A stretch of DNA of 64,000 nucleotides from Sipunculus nudus (Eukaryota; Annelida; Sipuncula; Golfingiida; Sipunculidae). Positions 26,516-38,500 of this stretch are shown one piece after another. Positions within the stretch are counted from its first letter, which is position 1; each line of letters begins with the position of its first letter. The position numbers and the translations under genes are program-made. Under the pieces are notes generated by a model. The model worked only from the letters and a program-made list of their open reading frames with translations, had not been told where the DNA came from and did not search any database. The DNA is taken from assembly GCA_026874595.1 (NCBI GenBank), contig CM049306.1, positions 78,640,142-78,704,141 on the forward strand, read 5' to 3'.

Positions 26516-29500
26516 CTGTTTATGAGAGGAGAACTCAAATGATAAAAGCTGTTTGGTTCATCACAGTTGGTAAACGATCTAGCTCTTAAACCAGATAATC
26601 AGTTACATAGGGTTGTAGTAAATAAGTCAAGTCAGCAAATGTGTTAGACATTAGGAAGAAGACCTACAGACTTAATGCAAACCTATGCAATGGGATAAAC
26701 ATCATGCTTCCTTTCCGGACCGTTACTATCAGGTACATGTGTGACATGTATATGTACAATGAAAAGCACTGAACATTTTTAACCCGAGTGCATGCACCAA
26801 TTACACAAACGTCACTGTTGAAATACTTGCATAGGTACACACGACACAAAAATGAATGTGAGTGGCACCATTAGTCTTGTGTACGAGAATGTCATTAAAG
26901 ATGTATTGACATAAATAATTTCAGGCTTCAAACAACTCTTCGGCTATGTGCACAGATGCATGAAACAACTATATGCAGGACTCGTAGTCTAAAGCGACTA
27001 CGCGTAACCGCTGATATCAGAGTAGTAAAGATGAAGTAAGGAATGGCGTAGGTGGTAAGGGGAAATAGTATGAGATGGATGTCTGCCACGTAAACATGAT
27101 TGATCAATACCGCAAATCAATCCTGCAAAAAGGGCATTAAGTGGAGCCACCTATCTGGTTTACGAATACACTTTCCAAGATGGACGATCATGCCATATTT
27201 CAGACCATTACCTTGACCTACTCCTGAGATCTGAACAATTTTCACCAAAAAGAATATGTACGAATAGATGCCACGGGTTTAAACGATTGAAAATAGCGAA
27301 ACCAGTCTTGGGAACAAGAGGGAAGAGTCAAAGATCTATAAATATGCACAATTTCATGCCGATACTGCAATACACTCCTGGGAGAAGGGCATTAATTCCA
27401 TGAAAACTAGAAGCTAAGTGGCACTTCCTATGTGGTTTTGCATGCAAACTTTCCACGATGGATGAACATGCCAAATTTCATAACAATACTTTGTACTCAC
27501 CAGTACACGGTGGAGGAGCCAGAATCTATGGATATGCATAGTTTCAGGCAAATACTGAGAAACGCTCCTGAGAAAAATGCATTCATTTATTCTAATAAAA
27601 CGGAAAGGTAAGTGGCGCCAACTGTCTGGTTAACTAGAAAAATCTCAGGATGGCTGAACATTCCAAATTCAGACCAATACCTTGACCCTCTGCTAAGATG
27701 TGAGCAATTTCACCCAAAGCACCCGTCCAAATAGACGCCAAAGGAAAACGATTGCAGACAGCGCCACCAGCCTTAAGTATATGATGAAGGAGTCCAAGAT
27801 CTATGAATATGCACGATTTCAGGCCAATACTGCGAACCACTGCTACAAAAAGGGACATTTATCTATTCGAAGTAAACGGAAAGGTGGGTTGCGCCAACTG
27901 TCTGCTTGACAAGAAAACTATGTAAAATGGATGAACATGCCACATTTCAGACAGATAACTTTGAAATAAATTTTCCCAATACGTAATGCTTTCATCGGAC
28001 TTTTTTTTCTGATAAGAAATTATAAACATGTCATAAAACTATTGTAGATGCATACTGAATTCAAAATTATGAGTATGGATACATATTATTTATTATCCAT
28101 GTACAGCTAACTTTATACAGCCACAGAGAGCTTAACAACCATGAATGGTATCATTAACCTGGTACGGTGACTAATGTAATTAATAAATCTATTTTTTAAA
28201 GCCTTTGGAAATCATTCTTGTCAATATTACCAATAGATAACCTGAAATCTAAATTTCTAGTGGCTTGATGAAAAAGATGTTGATAATCTGATGCCATGCT
28301 AGATGTAACTGCTTTATACTGCTAACATTTATGGTAAAATGATTCTATTCAATCATCATACTTTAGCCAAAATCATCCATGTGGAACCATTAAAGACAAT
28401 TGTTATAAGAATTATTGCTGAGATTATTTTTGTAAAATATTAAACAAATTGGCTTCGGTGGCATCTGTCGAAAAAGTTTTGCAGGTCTATAACTCATATA
28501 GGAAAATACAGCAAACTGGCTAAGTTCAGCTTCCTGTAAATCAGCCAAAAATTACTAAACCAAGACCATTTGAACAAACATGAATTATCAACATTTGAAG
28601 ATAATTCATATTTAAATTTAAGAATTTGGTCACGTGTTTTTTTTTTTTTTGGAAGATCTTTTAGCCACTGAGCTAAAATAGGCTCTGAAGGAATATGAGT
28701 AATTCAGCTTCCCATAACTCAGCCAAAAGTCACTGAACACAGGTCATTTAAACAAACTTATAAAGCATCACCCGAGGATCATTTCCTGGTGATGTTTACC
28801 AATTTTGCTACATGCTTTCAGAGAACAAGTTTTTGTAGCCTACAATATGATATGGGCACCGATGAACCCCGTACCAAAACAGGGCTGATGCAGGTGGCGC
28901 CACCAATATCCCATTGGCATAAAATTTTGGTGATGAAAGCTCCAGCCATCTCTGCGATTGTAATTTTCGAATGCTTAATGACTAAGTTCAATGTCCTGTA
29001 ACTGGGCCAAAAGTCACCGAACTGGAAATATTAGAAAGAGATAGTTTTGGGAATCTGTTTCGGAGAAAGGGTTTTAAGCCTTTTTTCCTATAACTTTTTC
29101 CATATAAAAGTTAATGCAGATACCTTAAAAATAAGTTTAATCCGATAAAGTTTGACATGGGACTGAATCTTACATACAAATTGGAGCGGATAGCTCCGAC
29201 AGTTTCTGAGATAGTATGTGTACGGACAACGTTGACGGCGGACGGACGACGCGGCGCAATCGCATCAGCTCACGGGTTCGCTAAAAATACCAATATATCT
29301 AAATATAACAGTATTCCAATGCGACTGCCTTATCATCTTGTCGTGCACAAATGACCATAGGTATCTCATTAACCAAACTGAAGGATACAAGGGCAGGAAT
29401 CATACCAAATAATTCTAATGCCGCTGTTATGCTGCGCCTTAAGCGTTTTATGTCTGAGTCACTTGCAGCCGTATAACTGTAGGTGTACATTAAATTTGGT

Positions 29501-32500
29501 GTGGATACCGTCGGGAAGAAAAAGTACTTTTAGCCATAGATAAGACAAAAGAGTAAAATACAGAAGCATTTACACCTTATATAGCAAATTAAAAAATCAT
29601 AAAACATCCTTATTTATTATATGACTCCCATATTCCAGAATGGTGCTGAACGAATGTGCGAATTATAGGAAATTAAAAATTAAATCTTATATTTGTTTCA
29701 TCCTATGAAAACTGTAACACGTAACATCTTTTTGGTGAATAAAGTTTTTTACGAATGGCGTGGCGTGTGATCGAAACATCAGAAGACTTACAGGAATGCA
29801 GTTTTTTTTTTGCATATCTTGTCATTTATAACGTTTCGGCGCTCAGATAAACAAGTTATTTTTCAAATACGTCTGTAATAAAACAGACATGGAAATGTGT
29901 GAAAATATGTTTTCACGAAAAGGGCATCAAATAATAATGCACAATTATTCTTTAATATTGCTTTCAAAACCAACCTTATATGGGAGATGTGTTCTTCAGG
30001 GATGTGGGAACCATCAGCGTAGGTTACGAATTTCTGCATGTCTTCTGGGTCCAGCAGTGACGTCATGACCGTCGAGGTCTCAGCTGGCTGACCTGAAGGG
30101 TGAAAGAGATGGGCGTGGTTGAACCAGACCGTCGCCCCAGTTTCCGGATGTTTGCGGGTTGGGGGAAACTTCCTTTCCGTGTGGAGGGTCCCATCATCTT
30201 TCCATCGCCAAGTAACATTACTTCTGTTCAAGAACTCTTCTACCTCAACCGAACTGTCAGTTCCGAATGTGTCTTGCCAACTCTTGCCTGAGAATGACAG
30301 ATTTAACACAATAAGTGAATTGATAGTGTGTATATATCTCTGAACATTAATATTTGTTTTATTAATATAGGTATCTGAATAAATTTGAATTATCAATTTT
30401 TACTAGTTAAATTATCATAAAGCAGTAACTTTTATAACATTTTTAATAAAATATATGAGTCCCGGTTAAACATATAAATTTTTTAATATCTCTTAATCTT
30501 ATGTTTGATTTTAGTTTTTACCATTTACCATTTTACCAGGTAATTTCGTATGATCTTGCATTCAAATCTCGTTTGAGTTTTGATGAAAGAATATATTAAT
30601 ATGTAGTGCAAAGACTTACAAAGCCCGTATCCTCGCGACGGGGAATTAGTGATATATCGAAGGCCTTTCGTCTCCATTGATTGCCGGATATCTGGTCGGA
30701 TTGCTTCCAGGACCTTTTGGGAGTCGGCAATGGACGTTTCTCCTCCACATCCTACTCCCGGTGGAGTGTAACAGAAGAACAGAAGCTTTCTGGGTGGGGT
30801 TGAGGTGTAGGACATTTCGTTATGGACCGCCACGTCATAACGGCTGGGATATTCGGTAGATGTAAACACGTTGTTTGTGACGTACGTCCGTGGCGTTATG
30901 CCATCTTTATAGTCAGTTCTGGCGCCTTCTTTTCCGCTCAAAGCTACAGTCATTCTAGAGAAGTCATCCGGTGTGGCCATACACCAGTCCCTGAAAAGCA
31001 GCGCTCCCTTTTGCCTCAGAAGAATGTTGACTGCGTGTCTCTGATCTGGGTAACTCTGGAGAAGTCCAACTAAATCTTTTGATGACTCAACCCCTGGCAT
31101 CAATACATATGGAAAACTTGGTGCCGCGGCAGAAGTACATTCGAAATGAAATTGATTGGTGATATTTCTAGGCAGAGTTTTCAAAGAGGTCATGGTGCTC
31201 CCACCTGCGATGTGGCTGGCAAATTTAACACAGGTGTTGTAACGTATTACATCATTTATCGAAACTTTCTTTCTCAGCCGTTCACTAATGCGTGACGCAA
31301 GTGTTATAGCTTGCAGTGAGTCAAGCCCCATATTTTCAAATGTTTCATTTTGCTTCCTGTCTAAATTGGTTCTATCCAACATCAACAGCTCCGACAAAGT
31401 TGTCATCACAACTTCTGATATCATTGGAAACTCCGTAGACATGCTGGAAACAGACTCCTTGGGCTGGGAGGATTTCATGAACTGTAAAGAAAGTGACGTT
31501 TCCGGTCTGGGAGCATTAACGAATGGATTTGTCATATCTGACCTGCTGTGGTCTGCCTTGGATTCATTTATTAATATCTTTTCCTGGACCAAAGTTTCAT
31601 GATGTACGTTGGCCTGGTAATTCAGTGCATCCGGTCGCACAACATGACCAGTCCATAGCTTCAGTACATCTTTAGTAATCAAGGGCCTTTCCCTTTTCAC
31701 TCCAATCATTTCTTCTTCTTTATCCAGCAAGTCAAGACACCCCTCTCCAAGCACGACAAGCTGAAGAGGCTTTTGCAGGGCGGTGTTACACATGATCGTG
31801 ACGGCTGTTTTATTATTCAAATTTGTTCCAACAAAGCAAGTACTGCTTGGAGTTGCCCCAATGCTCCACCTTATATCCCCATCTGACGATCGAAACATAT
31901 ATCTCTTCACACTGGAAACTGCCTGTTTCAAGGTCTCGTCACGTGAATGATGATCTGAGGGTAATTCCCAATTGGCCATTAGCCGAATAAATGCACACAT
32001 ATCCTGCACTGAAGTATAAATCCCATCAGCTGGAAGCAGTCCTTCCTCGCATTCAAACAAGGGCACTCTGTGACCTTCTGTGTCAAAGCTACCTGGAGAA
32101 GATTGAAGTGATTTTACTGTCCATTCGGCGGATGTTGACTTCATATGCAAAGACTGAAAAATGTGTTTGGCCACGAGACACGCATATCCGCACCCTGTGA
32201 TCCTAGCAAGAGCGTGTCCTAAAAGTGAGATACCAAATATGCTTATACTACATTGCTTTCCAGGCGGAAAATGCAAATTGCTCTTTGATAAAGCATTTAA
32301 AAGCTGCAGCGAACTGTATTCCTCAACTGTGTCATCCTCGCTTTCGGTACAGAAATTAGGTGGCAGGTTAGGCAGACCTGATGTGTGAGTTGCTAAATGT
32401 TTTAACGTAATAGTTTGCATGGGACTTGGCACAAATTCACGTATTTCGGGGAACACCTGTATCAGTTTAGTTTCCCTCTCCACAAATCCCTGATCAGAGA

Positions 32501-35500
32501 GTAGGCTGTGAAGAGTGAGCAGAAACAATGAAGAAAGACAGCCTATTGGATACACGCAATTTTCATCCGGCGAATCTACGTGCTGAAGTGTGGAACATTT
32601 GTCAATCCTACTAGATCTTTCATGATTGCTATGACCGAATCCAAAGTGAGTTGTTTTTCCACAACTATTGATTAGACTTACATTCAAGCCAAAGTTCTGA
32701 TGTGGAACTCCGAGAATGTCACCCACTAAGCTGTTCACCTTTTCATATTCTTCTTGCTGCTTATTGGGTATTTCTCCGGTATCGCCATCAGTCTGGGTCG
32801 ATGCATCTGTTCGCCTAATACCTCTCAAATTCGGTATGGGTTTCTCTATCCTTTCACCAACTGTTTCTCTTTTAGGAATCATACACGTCTTCTGGCAAAA
32901 TGGAAAGAGTGGCAAAGAGGTGATTTGCACATTATCCTCCTCAGCAAACAAATGGTCGAAATGTATTTCAACACCTTTGCACCATAGTGAACCCAGGGCC
33001 TCAGTTATTCCTCTGGTGATGTTAGCATCCTTCAAAAGAGGAAATGTGTTTGACTCAGGATAACACTGCTTTACCATTGAACAAAGCGTTTTGCCAGTGC
33101 CAAGTTCAATAAACAGGGTATTTTTTTCAATAATCTGACTGACAGCTTCTGTAAACCTCACAGTCTCTCGGACATGTTTCGCAAAATACCCTGGCACAAT
33201 CTCAGTAATCCATGTACCCGTCATGCTCGATATTAAAGGTAGTTTTGGCGTAGACAATGACAACTTTTCCTGTACCTGTTCTATTTTTTGCATCACAGGA
33301 TTGACTAGATGCGAGTGGAAAGCATGCGAGGTGTTTAGCAGCTTAGTCTTTATTCCTGACAACTTGCACAATTCTTGTACAGCTTCTATATCTCCGCATT
33401 GACCGGACACGACTACTTGTGATGGACTGTTGATGGCGGCAATATCTAAGTCAGCTGATATCTTCTCTATTAGTTTCCTGGTTTCAGTTTCCCCTGCATT
33501 AACAGCTAACATGGAACCCCGGACTGACAGTTTCCGGAACGTTTGCCATCGTGTCACTAGAAGTGACAGGGCATCTTCAATTGTTAAACACTCCGCAAGT
33601 GTAATGGATACAATGTCACCTACACTATGCCCAAGTAAGGCAGAAGGCTTGCAACCCATTTCCAAGAGAGCCTTACCTGTACAGTATCCAATTATAAAAA
33701 GGCACAGCTGGGCGTAGGCAACTTCCTTATCTTTGTTTACTTCAGCCATGATTATACTTGACACATCGATCCCGTGCCTGCCTTTGAGGATATCAGTTAT
33801 ATGTTTCATATGGCGTCCAGCGGATGGCATTGCTAAAGAAAGCGCTTTGCCTATTCCACTGTATCCGGTACCTTGTCCAGGGAATAGGAAAACGACATAA
33901 GGACTAGAGGGACATACGGACATTTCTTGATGAAGGCGTGTTTGGTTAAGTTTGGTTAACCATTCGCTTGCTGAAAAACCGCATACTGTAATTCTGTTTT
34001 GGAATGACTGACGTCCTGTTGCTAACGTATATGCTATGTCACCAAGTGAAGCAGTGTTGTTGGAGTTTGAAAGGAACTGTTCCAGTTCGCATATTTTATC
34101 ATTCAATTGTTCTTCCGTCGGAGCACTTAATGGAAGCAACCAACATTTTCTACAATTCATTGCCACATCAGAGTTTTTTCTCTTGGCCGACCTTAGTACT
34201 ACATGAACATTTGTACCGCCTTGTCCAAACCCGTGCACTTCCGCAGTTACATGTTTCCCTCCGTGTTTCTGGTCTATGTTTACTGCTTTTGTGTTGACGA
34301 TAAAAAGCGTTTTCGAGAGGCTGTCTGTTTCCTCTGGAAAATCCGTAAAATATGGACACGGTGGAATAACGCCATTGTACAAGGCCAGACTAGCTTTGAT
34401 GAAGCCAGCAACACCCGCACTAGAACCAGTATGGCCTATTAAGCCTTTGACAGATCCCAAGTGAATGGGTGTGTCGTTCTGTGATTTGTATGCATTTGCA
34501 AGAGCTTGCATTTCCGTGAGATCACCAAACAATACGCCTGAACCATGAGCCTCGACAAAAACAGGGTGGCCTTCGGTAAAACCTGCATCATCCCGGGCTG
34601 CTCGGACAACAGCAGTTTGTTGGGTGAGGTTTGAGGCGGAATAGCTAATTTTATTCCATCCATCATTATTCAAAGCTGAGCCAATAATATGTCCATATAT
34701 CCTCCTTCTTGAGTTTAATGCTTGCTCCGAGGACATCATCACAATGACACCTATCCCGCAGCTTCCAACTGTGCCGTCTGCGGACTTGTCAAATGGGCAG
34801 CAATTCCCACTAGGGGATGTTATCATGCCGTTTTGGTGTACATAACCTTGCGTTTCTGAGCAAGCTAAATCAACTCCACCAGCCAAAGCTATGTTACAAT
34901 CTCCAGACTGGATGGCCCTTCGTGCCATGTGGATGGCGGCTAGAGAAGAAGCACAGGCACTTTGGATACATAGTGCTGGCCCAGTTAGACCTAATTTGTA
35001 TGCAACAAGAGCGGGTGCTGTGTCTGGTAAATTGTTTCTTAAAATATTATAAATGTCAGCCTCGTCAAACGTATTAACATCGGGATCAGTTAAATGACCC
35101 TTCATAAGAACATTATCTTTATAGATATTTTCCCCGACGCCGATGAATATCCCGATTGTCTCAGAGCAATAGTTTGGAATAATACCAGCGTCCTCCAGGG
35201 CATGATATGAAACCTGCAAGAGTTGTCGATGCTGGGGATCTGTAAGTGCACTCTCTCGAAAGCTCATTGAAAAGAATTCATTATCAAATGCAAACTGGTT
35301 CTCTATGTGACCTGATACAGGAACAAAAAACTTCTCATTTGAAACCTTCTGTTTACTGTTCTTAAAGACTGTACTATGTACTGCGAGACATGAGGTTCCA
35401 GAGACTATATTCTCCCAGAATTCTTCTGCATTATCTGACTTTGGGTATTTACAAGCGATTCCAACCACAGCAATTTCACATGTTCTATTACCAAGGTCAC

Positions 35501-38500
35501 CATCTGCAACCGATGGTTGTAGATATGGTTGAACACTTTCCAGACGTCCTGAAATCATATGTGCTTGTTCTGAAATGGTTTTAAACTGAAATAAATCAGC
35601 GACTGTGACAGTCACCCTAAAATGTTCTTCTAGCTGAACCTTTAAAGGAAACAGACTTAATGAACTGCCTCCAAGTTCAAAGAAACTAATGCCATCATCT
35701 CCTTCATCAATGTCCCTACTGAGCACATTCCCCCAAATGGCTCGTACACCAACGGCACAGCTTGCCTTGGAACTTGAAGTCTTCATGAGACAGGAGCTAT
35801 GGTTGGGCTGAACAGAAATCTTTGCTAGTGCATTAGAATCGACTTTTTGACTCAGAGTAAGAGGGAAATTTTCGACCAAAACAAAGCGTGAAGGAATCAT
35901 ATGTCGTGGTAGACTATCTCTGCAGTGCACTGAAAGGTCTCTTGGGGGAATTTCATTGTTCTCACTTACGTAGAAAGCAACAAGTTCATGCTCATTGGAT
36001 TTGCTTGCGTTTTCCATTGACATAACATGAACCTGTAGGATCTGCGGGTGACGAAGTAAAACCTTACCCACTTCATGTGTGTCTACCCTGTAACCATGGA
36101 TCTTTACCATGCCATCCTCTCTTCCAATGTAGTGTATGCATCCGTCAGCGTCCATATTGACCAAATCACCAGTGTGGTAATACATGGCACCGTCCTCATA
36201 AGCAGTCAAGCGCTCCTTTGTTAGAACTGGCTGATTCAGATACTCTGTCAGTAGTCCCTCACCACCTATCCAAAGTTCCCCAATAAGACCTAACGGTACT
36301 GGTGACCCATACTTGTCAACAATCTGTAATAAACAACCAGGTACCGGCTTTCCGATTTGTGCATTAAATGGCTCATACCCAGCAAGGTTGTGCATTGTGC
36401 TAATACACATGGCCTCTGTCGGGCCATAGACATTGAAGAATCGTCCAGGATATTTTCCTGTAGAGAGCACCTTGTTTATAGTAGTCTTGCATGCCTTTTC
36501 TCCGCCCATGGACAGCACCTGAACAGACTTGAACATTGCTGGATTATGAGATGCCAGAAAGTTAAATACAGCTGTTCCAAGAACACATATATCAATTTCA
36601 GCCTGATGAAGCAGGGTCTCAAAGGCAAGGGGCGACAGCAGGTCAGACTGCTCAACCATAACCACCGTAGCTCCAAACATAAGGGGCATCCAAAAGTCTA
36701 AGAATGTTGCATCAAATCTGAAACTATTGATTTGAGCAACTTTACTGTCCCTCGTCATTTCAAACTTTGAGTTCAATGCATGTAAACGTTGGACAACTGC
36801 TTTGTTTGACAAACTTACGCCCTTAGAAGTCCCCGTTGTGCCCGATGTATATATGTAAGCAAAGGGGTTCACCAAGTCGATGGCCACCGCGTTTACCGTT
36901 TTCGGGTGTTGTTCGTATTCAATTAGATCCATGTCTTCCATATGATGCAAGGATAATTCGGGGATTATTCCCAGCGCTTTTGATCCAGCTAGGTCTACAA
37001 ATACAGTTTTGCAATTGGTATCATTCTTAATGAACAAAAGTCTCCCTTCCTCTTCTGTAGGATCCATATAGACAAACGGTTTGCCACTCAAAACAATACC
37101 GACCATGACAATGGTTAACTCAATTCCCCTGTTCATGCAGACACCGATGATGGACGTGGGACTTCCTGTGCTAATAATATGGGATATCATGGCAGATTTA
37201 TCGTACAAGTCACCATAGCTGATTGATTTATCTTTATTTATGACAGCAACGGCATTAGGTGCTTCCTTGAATGTGGTTTTCAGTTGGTCAGCATATGCCA
37301 TGAGATTTGTGTGTTGATAAACTTGCGATTCGGAACAGTGTTGTTTGTATAGGTCACCTGAAACCAATGGCAAACTAATCCAAGGAGGGGAAGTAGATTC
37401 TTTCAATGCTGCTTTCAGGAATTCCATATACCCTTCTCCAAGTGAAGTGATCACGTCTCGGTGGAACATGGAGTCATCATACGTGATTGTGCCAGTGATG
37501 TTACCTTTCCCTTTTACCTGCTGAAAGTCCCAACTTAGGGGATTTTTGCAGCATTTCATATCACGTTCAATATTCACAATGTGTCCTTTCAAAAATCCCT
37601 TTGGCAGAAAGTCATCCACTTTCATTTCTGTAAAATTAAACATAACTGCAAGCAGAGCGTCTGCTAGTTCGCCTTCTCCAGGGTCAACGGCAGTCCTCTT
37701 TCTTAAACTGCTAACTATATCAGAGAGTGATATTTTCAAGTGAAGTGAACAAGCCAACAAGTTTTGCAGAACCGTTTTAGCCAAGTCACAAAATGACTTC
37801 CGTCTATTCATTCCAAAATTTGTTCTGACAGGAAATGTCCTAATGTTTGGTCCAATTCGTAAATTTGAACAGCCGTGTGATCTTGTTGAAAATATTACCG
37901 CTACGATAATGTCATCCTGGCGAGACGTTTTGCAGAGGAGACATTTGAGGACCGTTAGCAACACAGAAGCAGGAGTTAGTTGGTGAAGGTTGCAAAATGC
38001 CATCATTTGTTCTGTTAGTTTCTCGTCGAAAGGTAAAATGATAACGCCTCCCGTGCCGTTCAATGTCGTGGGTTGGGTTGCATATGGAAATCTGCAACGG
38101 CAAAGCGACTTGCTGACATATTCTCAAATTTACGAATGCAGTACTGTTGCAGCAAAATCGTGGTATGACTAGTCATGGTTTCTCCTTAGAAGCAAATATA
38201 TGCAAGCTATTATAATTTTTTCACGGTTTTATTTTATTTTAAATCATCATTCTACATTTCTCATTTTAAAAACAACAGTAGCTTTACACAAGCTGTATAC
38301 TAGTTTTTACAATTTGATCACGGGTATTTTTTTTAAATCATCATTACAACATTTCTAATTAAAACATGTAGCAAGAGGTTGGAGAGAAACACTTACTGTA
38401 ACGGTTGCATGCCTTGCAGGTTTTCAGTCCAGAAGTTTATGTCGGCTTCACCGTTAGGATTGTCCATTTCATTCCCTGCCTGCAGTAACTGAGGACTAAC

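Larger units (their letters stand above)
26383..31127 (-). other. SyrP/TauD-type Fe(II)/2-oxoglutarate dioxygenase domain, spread over three exons
   Basis: About 317 residues in three exons. Iron ligands are visible as H4336-N-E4338 and the distal His 4535; Arg 4544 fits the 2-oxoglutarate carboxylate site. Other family segments are [33 protein letters not shown] and the [11 protein letters not shown] block. Members of this family hydroxylate amino acids, often while bound to a carrier protein (SyrP acts on NRPS-bound Asp). The domain is usually a free-standing protein; fusion to the end of a megasynthase is unusual. Hydroxylation is the likely role, and the position on the substrate is unknown. 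Confidence 0.88.

Noticed and set aside
26273-26589. Open frames on both strands at the megasynthase 3' end (69 and 80 residues)
   Set aside because: They are other-frame shadows of the terminal dioxygenase exon.
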